IMG/VR virus record: IMGVR_UViG_3300032085_001464
Location: 30,757 to 94,756 of that record
DNA from: a virus
Reading direction: 5' to 3' (one strand)
DNA length: 64,000 nt
Positions 57,062 through 64,000 of this stretch are shown here, in pieces; the stretch's first letter is position 1, and each line of letters starts with the position of its first letter. Made by a program: the position numbers and the translations under genes. Below the pieces are notes generated by a model. The model ran no database searches, was not told the origin of the DNA, and was given only the letters and a program-made list of their open reading frames with translations.

Positions 57062-58720
57062 TCAGTTGTTCATGAATTCATCAATGATCTCAACAATCTG
57101 AGCACCAGTGAGTTGCATCATGATCTCTTCTGCTTCCTCTACACTCTCAATGAGGTTGTTCTCACTGAGAAAAGCAAGGATTACATCATAGTGACTAACA
57201 TCTTCAAAGTGAGGGTTCTTCTGACCCTTCACTTTATCCATATCCTTACGAGCCTTCTCGTTATTCTCCTGACGCTTCTTCATATCTGTTTCCAGATACT
57301 GGGGATGGTCATCTACTTTCATGCCACGCTTCTTCTCAAGGCGTTCCTTTCTCTCCTTAGTACCCTTTTCAGAATCCTTATCCCTAATACCTTCTAACAA
57401 TTTACCTTCTGGTTCGTAACCAGCCGTTTGAGTGGTTGGTTTAGCTTTTACTCTTTTTGGTTCTGGACCAATCCAAGGAGGTAAGAAAACACCTTGCTTT
57501 TTACTCTTGTCTCTCGCATCTTTCATACGCTCATTATGACTCTTGGGAACCATAGGATCTTGATTAGGTGATACACCATATGGTGCTTCCGAGAGATCCT
57601 CTTCCTTTACACAGTTAGGAACTTCCTTACCGTTCTTTTTCTTAGTACCCTTTGCCTTGTAACCATCCCAACAGGTAGAAGCACCAACATTCTCGCGGGC
57701 TTTCTTCAAACTTTCAAAGACACTGCCCTCAAGCATGGGGTTTTTTGTCTTTGGCTTTAACTGATTACCAAACTTTGCCTTTGATGCAGCCATACCAAAC
57801 TTCGCTGCAGCACTACCTGATTTTTTTCCACCAGGTTGATTTCTTAAACGGTCATACTCGGCGTTGCTTGCAGTATCTTTCGCAGAAAGTGCAGGTTTTG
57901 CTTTAGGTGCAGGTGAAGGACTGGATGTAGAAGAAGATGATGAAGAAGATGATGAAGGATTCATTCTAGAATCACCTTTCATTTGTTGTCTAGTTTTTGC
58001 CTGCTGTTCTGCTGCCTTCTGTCTCATCTGTTCTGGTGTAGGACCAGAAGGACTAGTTTTAGTTGCTGATTGGTCTCCGTAGACCTTACCTTTCTTCATG
58101 TCATCAGGACGGTCTTTATCAGGGATAGTTGGAAGTGATGGGTCTCCGTAGACCTTACCTTTCTTCATGTCAGCAGGACGGTCTTTATCAGGGATTGTTT
58201 TTGATGAAGTATTTTTTCTGGTAAACAGATTTTTGATCGCTGTACCAAGCTTGCGAAGTTCTGGTCCTTCAGAAAGATGCATTACAATCGCCTTCGCTTG
58301 CCTCTTCTCAGTAGACTGAAGGTTCTCATGCAAGCGGGGGTTTACTGCCTTCAGAGCAGAGATAAACTCATACCCAACCATCTCGGGAGGAAATGCCTCT
58401 ACAATATTATCAATAAGTCTAGAGTTCTCGTATCCTTCTTCGATTAGAATCTCTGCAATATAGAGATACTGTTCAGCAAATACAGGATTCATAGCCTGCA
58501 GTCTCTTCAGATAGAAAGACTCGGATGTACACTTATCTGTTTTCTTCTTCTTACTACCAGGAGAATACTTACCTAGCATTAGACGCTTATCAATTTGGTC
58601 TTGCGTCTCTTTTTTCTTGCCTTTAGCAGCGTCCATACGAGCTGCGCCTTTTGGATCAATTGCCTCAGAAGTAATCTGAGCATAAGAATCCGCAAGTTTG
58701 TTAAGATCAGAGGAAAGCAT
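57062..58720 (-). CDS. Basic, repeat-bearing structural-type protein
   Basis: 552 residues, lysine-rich. The N-terminal domain (1-160) is helical. A 23-residue motif (TIPDKDRPADMKKGKVYGD) occurs twice in tandem (about 173-215), followed by a serine run (about 255-265) and Pro/Ala/Lys-rich linkers. The C-terminal 45 residues (DVILAFLSENNLIESVEEAE and on) form an acidic helical module that recurs in cyanophage virion proteins. A TATAAATA box 27-34 bases upstream marks it as late. It could be a head-internal or scaffold-like protein. Confidence 0.65.
   Translation of the reverse strand: MLSSDLNKLADSYAQITSEAIDPKGAARMDAAKGKKKETQDQIDKRLMLGKYSPGSKKKKTDKCTSESFYLKRLQAMNPVFAEQYLYIAEILIEEGYENSRLIDNIVEAFPPEMVGYEFISALKAVNPRLHENLQSTEKRQAKAIVMHLSEGPELRKLGTAIKNLFTRKNTSSKTIPDKDRPADMKKGKVYGDPSLPTIPDKDRPDDMKKGKVYGDQSATKTSPSGPTPEQMRQKAAEQQAKTRQQMKGDSRMNPSSSSSSSSSTSSPSPAPKAKPALSAKDTASNAEYDRLRNQPGGKKSGSAAAKFGMAASKAKFGNQLKPKTKNPMLEGSVFESLKKARENVGASTCWDGYKAKGTKKKNGKEVPNCVKEEDLSEAPYGVSPNQDPMVPKSHNERMKDARDKSKKQGVFLPPWIGPEPKRVKAKPTTQTAGYEPEGKLLEGIRDKDSEKGTKERKERLEKKRGMKVDDHPQYLETDMKKRQENNEKARKDMDKVKGQKNPHFEDVSHYDVILAFLSENNLIESVEEAEEIMMQLTGAQIVEIIDEFMNN
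58072..58199. repeat. Two-copy 69-bp tandem repeat within the basic structural gene
   Basis: The copies start at 58072 and 58141 and match over about 59 bases with a few changes. The reading frame is kept and encodes the 23-residue DKDRP-MKKGKVYGD repeat. Confidence 0.85.
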
Positions 58721-58746
58721 TTCTCTTCAACATATTCCAGTAGAAT

Positions 58747-58754
58747 TATTTATA
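58747..58754 (-). promoter_or_regulatory. Late promoter TATAAATA
   Basis: Perfect late box on the minus strand, 27 bases before the ATG at 58720 and directly after the nrdB terminator. Confidence 0.7.
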
Positions 58755-58757
58755 AGC

Positions 58758-58797
58758 ATAAAAAAAGAGGGTTACCTGACTGTGACCAGGACCCTCT
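58758..58797 (-). terminator. Intrinsic terminator after nrdB
   Basis: Outer stem GAGGGT/ACCCTC, inner stem CCTG/CAGG, then seven Ts on the minus strand. It closes the nrdA-nrdB unit. A late box follows immediately. Confidence 0.8.
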
Positions 58798-58814
58798 GCG
58801 GCGACGATATACTT

Positions 58815-58822
58815 TATTTATA
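58815..58822 (-). promoter_or_regulatory. TATAAATA box at the nrdB stop
   Basis: Perfect match to the late consensus on the minus strand, overlapping the nrdB stop codon. It lies before the terminator, so transcripts from here would have to pass it. It may be chance or a second late start. Confidence 0.35.
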
Positions 58823-59972
58823 GTTGGAACCCGGCGAAGGTATCTTTCTTCACATCCTGCTTGATACCACCAACGATGTAAGACTCAACCTCTGTCTCCT
58901 GAGGTGCTACCTGAAGACCCTTAGAAGAGGTCCAATGAGTAGTCCAGGGCAGTGGGTTATTCTTAGCAGCAATGTCATAGATAGGATCAAGACCAATCGC
59001 TTTCATACGACGGTTAGCTACCCATTCAACATACTGGGATAGAAGTTTCTCATTCAGACCAATCATAGATCCGTCTTTGAACAGATACTCTGCCCATTGC
59101 TTCTCTTGTCCAACAGCTTCCTTAAAGGTATCAATCAACCAGGTCTTTTCTTCCCTAGCAATTTGTTGCATGTCTGAATCATCACCTTTCGCCCAGTTGT
59201 TGAGGATGTTTTGAGTAATGACAAGATGGAGGTTTTCGTCTCTTGCGATGAGAGAGATAATTTTAGCGGATCCTTCCATAAGCTTGAGTTCACCAAACGC
59301 AAACGAGCAAGCGAACGAGACATAGAACCTGATACCTTCGAGAATATTGACATTTGCTACCGCACGGAAAAGTTTTCTTTTAAGTTCATAACGATTTTCT
59401 CTAAATGATCCGGCACCTTCTTGTGCATGCTGCCAATCATTACTACCACCGTACTGTTGAGCAGCATTGATGAACTCATCATATGCCTGTGTAATCGATC
59501 TAGCCCGTTCTAAAATCCTTTCATCATGAATGATAGTATCAAAGATCTCTGAGGGATCACTATAAACATTCTTGATAATATATGTGTAAGATCTACTATG
59601 AATCATCTCCATGAACTGCCAAGCATTCATACATGCTTCCAATTCAGGAAGAGAACAGTAAGGACTGAACGCCATACCAGGACCACGACCTTGAATAGAA
59701 TCAAGCATGATCTGATACTTTAAGTTAGAAGTATAGATATGCTTTTGTTCTGGACGAAGTAGTTGATAATCACCACGATCTTTTTGTAAAGAAATCTCCT
59801 CAGGTCTCCAAAAGTATCCTAGTTGTTGAGTAGTCAGGCGATCAAATACAGGATACTTATACGAATCATATCTCTGAATTCCAAGAGGAGAACCAAAAAA
59901 CATTGGTTGTTTTTTGGTTTCATGATCGTTCGTATTAAAAACTGTCATTCCTTGCACACTTGTTTTAGGCAT
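58818..59972 (-). CDS. nrdB: Ribonucleotide reductase class Ia, beta subunit
   Basis: 384 residues from the ATG at 59972 (MPKTSVQGMTVFN); a start twelve codons earlier would overlap nrdA. Iron ligands are visible in AWQFMEMIHSRSYTYI (E and H, with the radical tyrosine in RSY) and SLIARDENLHLVI (DE-x-x-H). It provides the tyrosyl radical for NrdA. The end (VKKDTFAGFQL) is the acidic-hydrophobic tail that docks on alpha. Terminated directly downstream. Confidence 0.95.
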   Translation of the reverse strand: MPKTSVQGMTVFNTNDHETKKQPMFFGSPLGIQRYDSYKYPVFDRLTTQQLGYFWRPEEISLQKDRGDYQLLRPEQKHIYTSNLKYQIMLDSIQGRGPGMAFSPYCSLPELEACMNAWQFMEMIHSRSYTYIIKNVYSDPSEIFDTIIHDERILERARSITQAYDEFINAAQQYGGSNDWQHAQEGAGSFRENRYELKRKLFRAVANVNILEGIRFYVSFACSFAFGELKLMEGSAKIISLIARDENLHLVITQNILNNWAKGDDSDMQQIAREEKTWLIDTFKEAVGQEKQWAEYLFKDGSMIGLNEKLLSQYVEWVANRRMKAIGLDPIYDIAAKNNPLPWTTHWTSSKGLQVAPQETEVESYIVGGIKQDVKKDTFAGFQL

Positions 59973-59988
59973 GGTGTCAGCGTTAGTT

Positions 59989-62280
59989 CTAAATTGCACA
60001 GGCGTCACACTCCTCTTCTTTAGTTAGACTGTTTAATAGCGTATTGAGATCTGGTTTCTCTTCTTCTACATCATCATTCTTGTTGTCGTAAGTGTTCTGA
60101 TAATAGCTAGTCTTCCAACCGTACTTATATGTAGTCAGGAGATCATTTGCCATCACAGAAACGGGGACCTCGTTGTCCTTATAGTTCTCTGGATTGTAGC
60201 TCCAGTTACCAGAAATTGCCTGATCAAAGAATTTCTGCATCACGGCGACGATCTTAATATAACCTTCATTAGATTCCATATCCCAGAGAAGGGTATAATG
60301 AGATTTGTGAGTATTATACTGGGGGACAATCTGCTTAAGAGGTCCTTTCTTGGACTTCTTAACGGACAAGTATCCACGAGGAGGCTCGATTCCATTGGTA
60401 GCGTTTGACACAACGGAACTACTCTCCGAAGGCATCTGTGCGGACAATGTTGAGTTCCTAAGACCATAGGATACGATAGATTCTCTGAGACTTTCCCAAT
60501 CATACTTCAGGTTATGAGGTACAATACCATCTACTTCTGTCTTATATGTATCAATGGGAAGAATACCAGAAGAATACTTAGTCCTATCAAAATACCCACA
60601 AGGTTCTAGTTCTTTGGCAAGCTGATTAGACGATTTCAGTAGATAGTATTGGAAAGCTTCTGTAAGGTCGTGGACAAGATTCCATGCTTCAGGACTATCA
60701 TACCCTACCTTATTCCGTGCAAGATAATGTGCGAGACCAATAAATCCAACGCCCAAAGAACGACGGTTCTTAGTACCGATTTCAGCAGCCTTAACAGGAT
60801 AACCTTGGAAATCAATCAGTGCATCCAATCCACGAACAGAAAGATCACACAGTTCTTCCAATTCATCTAAGTTACGAAGCTTGCCAATGTTGATAGCAGA
60901 AAGAATACAGAGAGCAATCTCTCCATTAGGATCATCAATATGCTGAAGAGGTTTGGTTGGGAGAGTAATTTCCTGACATAAATTACTCATCTCTACCTTG
61001 TCTTTAAAGGATGAGTGAGTGTTGCAGTGATCGATATTCATAATGTAAATACGACCAGTCTCTGCTCTCTCTTTGAGAAGACTTAAGAATAGCTCCTGAG
61101 CCGATACAGTTTGTCTCGGAATAGATCTATCTGATTCATAGTCCACATAGCAAGCGTCAAATGCATCAGTACCAAAAGCATCATACAGACCCGGAACATC
61201 ATGAGGACTGAAGAGTGTGATTTGTCCATTGGAGATAAATCTTTCGTAAAAAAGTTTACTGATCTGAATACTATAATCCAGTTTACGAACGCGATTATCT
61301 TCAGTGCCTTTATTATTTTTCAAGACAATTATGTCTTGGATTTCTTTATGCCAGATAGGAAAGTGAACTGTAGCAGAACCACCTCTGATACCGTTTTGTG
61401 TACAGCATCTGACAGTTGATTCAAACTTTTTAAGGAAGGGGACAACACCTGTGTGTTGTACCTCGCCGTCTCTAATCTTAGAATTGATGCCACGAATTCT
61501 GCCTGCGTTAATACCGATACCAGCCCTTTGTGCGACATATTTACCAATAGCCATATCGCTGCTAAAGATACTATCGAGGGTGTCATCAACATCAACGAGA
61601 ACACAAGATGCAAATTGACGCAGGGGTGTCCGCACTCCTCCCATGATTGGCGTTGGGATGTTGATTTTGTGCTTGCTGATTGCTTCGTAGTACCTTCTGA
61701 CATAATCTAACCGTACATCCTTTGGGTATTCAGCGAACACAGTTGCAGCAATCATCATGTACATGAATTGAGGAGTTTCATAAACTTCCCCAGCACTACG
61801 ATCTTGCACTAAGTATTTATCCACAACCTGCCTAAGTCCAGCATATGTAAATAACATGTCCCGTTCATGGTCGATGAAGGAGTCCATCTTTTCAATCTCA
61901 TCATCACTATAGTGAGTGAAGAAATATTTGTCGTAGATTCCTCTAAGGACACATTGCTGGGCATGATCACCTAGGGAAGGATGCTCATGCATACGACCCC
62001 ACAATTGCTTCCTCAGAGCGAACAGAAGCAGTCTAGCTGCGACGAATTGATAGTTGGGGTTGTCTAGATCAATAAGATCGGAAGCAGAGCGAATTAGGAT
62101 CTCCTGAATCTCTGCTGTTGTTATGCCGTCATAGAATTGAATACCAGAATTGATTTCAATCTGGGACGCAGAAACACTGGCAAGATCCTTACATGCCTCT
62201 TCTACCATCTTATGCATCTTGTTTAGATCAAGAACCTCTAACACTCCTGATCTCTTACGAACCTTAGTTCCGTTGGTCAT
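59989..62280 (-). CDS. nrdA: Ribonucleotide reductase class Ia, alpha subunit
   Basis: 763 residues from the ATG at 62280 (MTNGTKVRKRSG), which overlaps the primase stop by four bases. The N-terminal ATP-cone is short; ASCVLVDVDDTLDSIF gives the first active-site cysteine and GEIALCILSAINIGKL the second; the C-terminal ECDACAI holds the redox cysteine pair served by glutaredoxin or thioredoxin. It makes deoxyribonucleotides for phage DNA. Normal length. Confidence 0.96.
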   Translation of the reverse strand: MTNGTKVRKRSGVLEVLDLNKMHKMVEEACKDLASVSASQIEINSGIQFYDGITTAEIQEILIRSASDLIDLDNPNYQFVAARLLLFALRKQLWGRMHEHPSLGDHAQQCVLRGIYDKYFFTHYSDDEIEKMDSFIDHERDMLFTYAGLRQVVDKYLVQDRSAGEVYETPQFMYMMIAATVFAEYPKDVRLDYVRRYYEAISKHKINIPTPIMGGVRTPLRQFASCVLVDVDDTLDSIFSSDMAIGKYVAQRAGIGINAGRIRGINSKIRDGEVQHTGVVPFLKKFESTVRCCTQNGIRGGSATVHFPIWHKEIQDIIVLKNNKGTEDNRVRKLDYSIQISKLFYERFISNGQITLFSPHDVPGLYDAFGTDAFDACYVDYESDRSIPRQTVSAQELFLSLLKERAETGRIYIMNIDHCNTHSSFKDKVEMSNLCQEITLPTKPLQHIDDPNGEIALCILSAINIGKLRNLDELEELCDLSVRGLDALIDFQGYPVKAAEIGTKNRRSLGVGFIGLAHYLARNKVGYDSPEAWNLVHDLTEAFQYYLLKSSNQLAKELEPCGYFDRTKYSSGILPIDTYKTEVDGIVPHNLKYDWESLRESIVSYGLRNSTLSAQMPSESSSVVSNATNGIEPPRGYLSVKKSKKGPLKQIVPQYNTHKSHYTLLWDMESNEGYIKIVAVMQKFFDQAISGNWSYNPENYKDNEVPVSVMANDLLTTYKYGWKTSYYQNTYDNKNDDVEEEKPDLNTLLNSLTKEEECDACAI

Positions 62281-63245
62281 ACCTTCTTCCACTCTGTAAA
62301 TTTAACTTGTGCTTCTAGACCTGAGTATGTATGTGATTCTACCACATCCTTTACATTAATGCCACTCAATGACATATCATTCAAGTCTTTTTCTTTAATT
62401 CTGCTTGGCCAGATGACGACTTTCTCGCCTCTAGATATAGCTCTTCCGATGCGTCCAACAATCTCGCCATTACGGGGCTCGTTATCAAAAGCATAAACGC
62501 AATCGCTTCCCTCAAGACAACTAAGGTCACCGTCAGCGCCACACAGAGCCACACTATTGTTGAGGAAAGTGCTGTCAAAGGGTCCTTCAACCACATAGAC
62601 TGGTAGGTCTTTATTGATTGTGTCAATTCCATAAATTTTGGGTGCATTGTCATCGAGCATTACAGTGATGTATTTAACCTTACTAGAACCTAGAGCTCTA
62701 CCCTGAAACCCAATTAAGTTACGATTATAAAACAAAGGAATTACAATGCGAGACTCTTCACTAGTAGTGCTTGTAAAAACTTCCTTATATGAGTTAGCAA
62801 AGGACTTAAACTTTTCCGCAAAATAAAATTTGGTAGGGTCGATTCCACGCTTTTGTAGATAGGTTCTACCAACTTCCACCTCACTGCATAGAGGAAGAGT
62901 GATACTGGATTGGAATGTAGGTTTTTCAAAAACGAATGTAGGTTCCTCAGTGGTAAAAGTTTTTCCAGTAAATCCTTCTTTGAATTTTTCTATGGCATAC
63001 TTCTTTTGAAGAGTCGTATCGATCTTCTTTAAAAAGTTATTAAACGACATTGAAGCACCACAATTGTGACACTTAAAATTAGTGTTGTTCTTTACTGAAT
63101 AGATATACCCACGCGCTTTATTCTTATAGCGTTGAGAATCTCCACAAATTGGGCAACGAAAGTTATAGAGGTCTGCCTTTACCCTCTTAAACTTACTAAG
63201 TCTCGCTGATACTAGACCAATATACTTAGAATCAATTAGGTCCAT
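62277..63245 (-). CDS. 61: DNA primase gp61
   Basis: 322 residues. Zinc-binding N-terminus CPICGDSQRYKNKARGYIY with CHNCG (about 31-62), then a TOPRIM domain with VYVVEGPFDSTFLNN (about 212-226) and the acidic YAFDNEPRN (about 249-257). This is the organisation of T4 gp61, which makes pentaribonucleotide primers with the gp41 helicase. Coupled to nrdA and preceded by a small membrane protein gene. Confidence 0.9.
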   Translation of the reverse strand: MDLIDSKYIGLVSARLSKFKRVKADLYNFRCPICGDSQRYKNKARGYIYSVKNNTNFKCHNCGASMSFNNFLKKIDTTLQKKYAIEKFKEGFTGKTFTTEEPTFVFEKPTFQSSITLPLCSEVEVGRTYLQKRGIDPTKFYFAEKFKSFANSYKEVFTSTTSEESRIVIPLFYNRNLIGFQGRALGSSKVKYITVMLDDNAPKIYGIDTINKDLPVYVVEGPFDSTFLNNSVALCGADGDLSCLEGSDCVYAFDNEPRNGEIVGRIGRAISRGEKVVIWPSRIKEKDLNDMSLSGINVKDVVESHTYSGLEAQVKFTEWKKV

Positions 63246-63253
63246 TCATCAGA

Positions 63254-63637
63254 CTAGGTGCCTGGTATCATTTTAGCAGGTGGTTCTCTATCCGTCAAGA
63301 TATTTGTAATAACTCTAGATCCAACTGGGGATATCAAGACACTGATGACAGCAAAAGCTCCTGCAACGCTCCACATTTTCTTCTCTAGAATCCTCAGTCT
63401 TTCATCGATAAGACGAATGTCTCTTTCACATCCTTTCTTAATTGATGTGGTTTCTCTTTTTATATCTTCAGACAGTCTATCTAACTTCTCAAAGAGAATT
63501 GCATCAACTTTATCTTGTGTATCTAATTTTTCATTATGAACAGCAAGAAGTTTACCCATCTGGGTAGAATTTTCTTGGAGAGAATCAACTACTCTTTCTA
63601 ATCTTTCTAGGATTGCAGAGTTTATCTGATTATCCAT
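63254..63637 (-). CDS. Coiled-coil protein with C-terminal membrane segment
   Basis: 127 residues. A long coiled coil (about 5-87, with ILERLERVVDSL and KLDRLSEDIKRETTSIKKG) is followed by one transmembrane segment (about 89-108, WSVAGAFAVISVLISPVGSR). It is of the type found near replication genes in T4-like phages, which might tether something to the membrane; it could also be lysis-related. Function unknown. Confidence 0.55.
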   Translation of the reverse strand: MDNQINSAILERLERVVDSLQENSTQMGKLLAVHNEKLDTQDKVDAILFEKLDRLSEDIKRETTSIKKGCERDIRLIDERLRILEKKMWSVAGAFAVISVLISPVGSRVITNILTDREPPAKMIPGT

Positions 63638-63815
63638 TTTTTTTAGTGCGATCTTTCATCCACCTTTTTCTTGAGCCTCTGCCCAGGTATACATACTTAC
63701 CAGCAACCGGACCTTTAGGGTCGGAAGTATCAGAAAATCCACCAGATTGACCAACTGCATTAGCAGCCATCATTTCTTCTACAATAGTTATAATTTTTTT
63801 TAAGCGACGATCCAT
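63630..63815 (-). CDS. Small basic hypothetical protein (61 aa)
   Basis: From the ATG at 63815 (MDRRLKKIITIVEEMMAANA), which overlaps the previous stop by one base (TAATG). A basic helix is followed by a glycine/serine stretch and a basic tail (GRGSRKRWMKDRTKKNG). Small genes like this are recurrent in cyanophages, of unknown function. Confidence 0.5.
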   Translation of the reverse strand: MDRRLKKIITIVEEMMAANAVGQSGGFSDTSDPKGPVAGKYVYLGRGSRKRWMKDRTKKNG

Positions 63816-64000
63816 TAGACTGCTCTTAGCTGTTCTAGGCAATAATCATCATCAGTAATACTATTTAGTTCCGTGCGAGGGAATTCAGGAACTCTACCAA
63901 GATATGTCAAAAAGCTTTTGGTACACGACCAAAGTTCTTTAACCAATTTAAAATATACAAGGGGAACTCCAGCGTCACCAAAAACATTAAAAAGGACTAT
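63815..64000 (-). CDS. C-terminal fragment of an unidentified protein (runs off window)
   Basis: The last 61 codons are inside the window, ending with TAA at 63815-63817; the 5' part lies beyond base 64000. It reads IVLFNVFGDAGVPLVYFKLV, then KELWSCTKSFLTYLGRVPEF and a terminal TDDDYCLEQLRAV. Helical with aromatics. I do not recognise the family. It is the first visible gene of the primase unit. Confidence 0.5.
   Translation of the reverse strand: MVLFNVFGDAGVPLVYFKLVKELWSCTKSFLTYLGRVPEFPRTELNSITDDDYCLEQLRAV

Overview
This 64 kb window is an internal piece of a T4-like cyanophage genome (contractile-tailed, of the group infecting marine Synechococcus/Prochlorococcus). The evidence is recognisable T4 core genes (baseplate gp26, gp48, gp53, gp54; head completion gp4; gp32; gp33; primase gp61; NrdA/NrdB) next to cyanobacterial photosynthesis genes (psbA, psbD, two hli) and typical cyanophage metabolic genes (phoH, thyX, purC, purM, peroxiredoxin, glutaredoxin). 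Base composition is roughly 40% GC by eye. I see no integrase, insertion sequence or CRISPR. No stretch over about 300 bases lacks a gene. Nearly everything is on the minus strand; only 1964-4326 and 17472-18269 read on plus.

Layout in window order. 1-4888: tail/baseplate and head-completion genes. 4940-11325: replication, recombination and nucleotide genes (gp32, DUF1825-like, gp33, PD-(D/E)XK nuclease, PhoH, ThyX, glutaredoxin) plus many tiny conserved genes. 11363-12480: two paralogous 2OG-Fe(II) oxygenase-like genes. 12458-17398: a 1646-residue virion-type protein whose N-terminus is an intact-looking subtilase. 17472-22822: an ADP-heptose-like nucleotide-sugar module with a GT9 transferase and a carbamoyltransferase. 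23665-30793: tail-fibre-type proteins, including two near-duplicate Gly/Cys-rich proteins with 29 cysteines each. 30828-34505: two oxygenases, a secreted HExxH metallopeptidase, purM and purC. 34540-40623: the photosynthesis/stress block (psbD, psbA, a tryptophan-halogenase-like flavoprotein, peroxiredoxin, two hli, a porin-like protein). 40738-50590: an 11-gene tightly overlapped glycan operon with GDP-L-fucose synthesis, a GT11 fucosyltransferase, a GT6 (ABO-family) transferase and other transferases. 50594-56612: small genes, five more oxygenases, two tRNAs and a methyltransferase. 56588-64000: GIY-YIG nuclease, a basic structural protein, nrdB, nrdA, primase and small genes.

Working together: nucleotide genes (nrdAB, thyX, purC, purM, glutaredoxin) supply dNTPs; gp32, primase and the nuclease serve replication; psbA, psbD and hli maintain host photosystem II; two sugar-nucleotide pathways and at least nine transferases imply that the phage builds or remodels a surface glycan (host envelope or virion). 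Regulation is partly legible: consensus TTGACA-N17/18-TATAAT promoters precede gp32, hli and psbA, and NATAAATA boxes (T4 late type) precede several structural genes. Several promoters sit directly against intrinsic terminators.

The strongest candidates for something new are the fucose/GT11/GT6 cassette, which resembles histo-blood-group antigen synthesis; the paired 29-cysteine proteins with a tail-fibre-assembly-type gene between them; the subtilase-headed fibre; and the ten-member set of oxygenase-like genes. I could not run any search, so novelty is not established for any of them.
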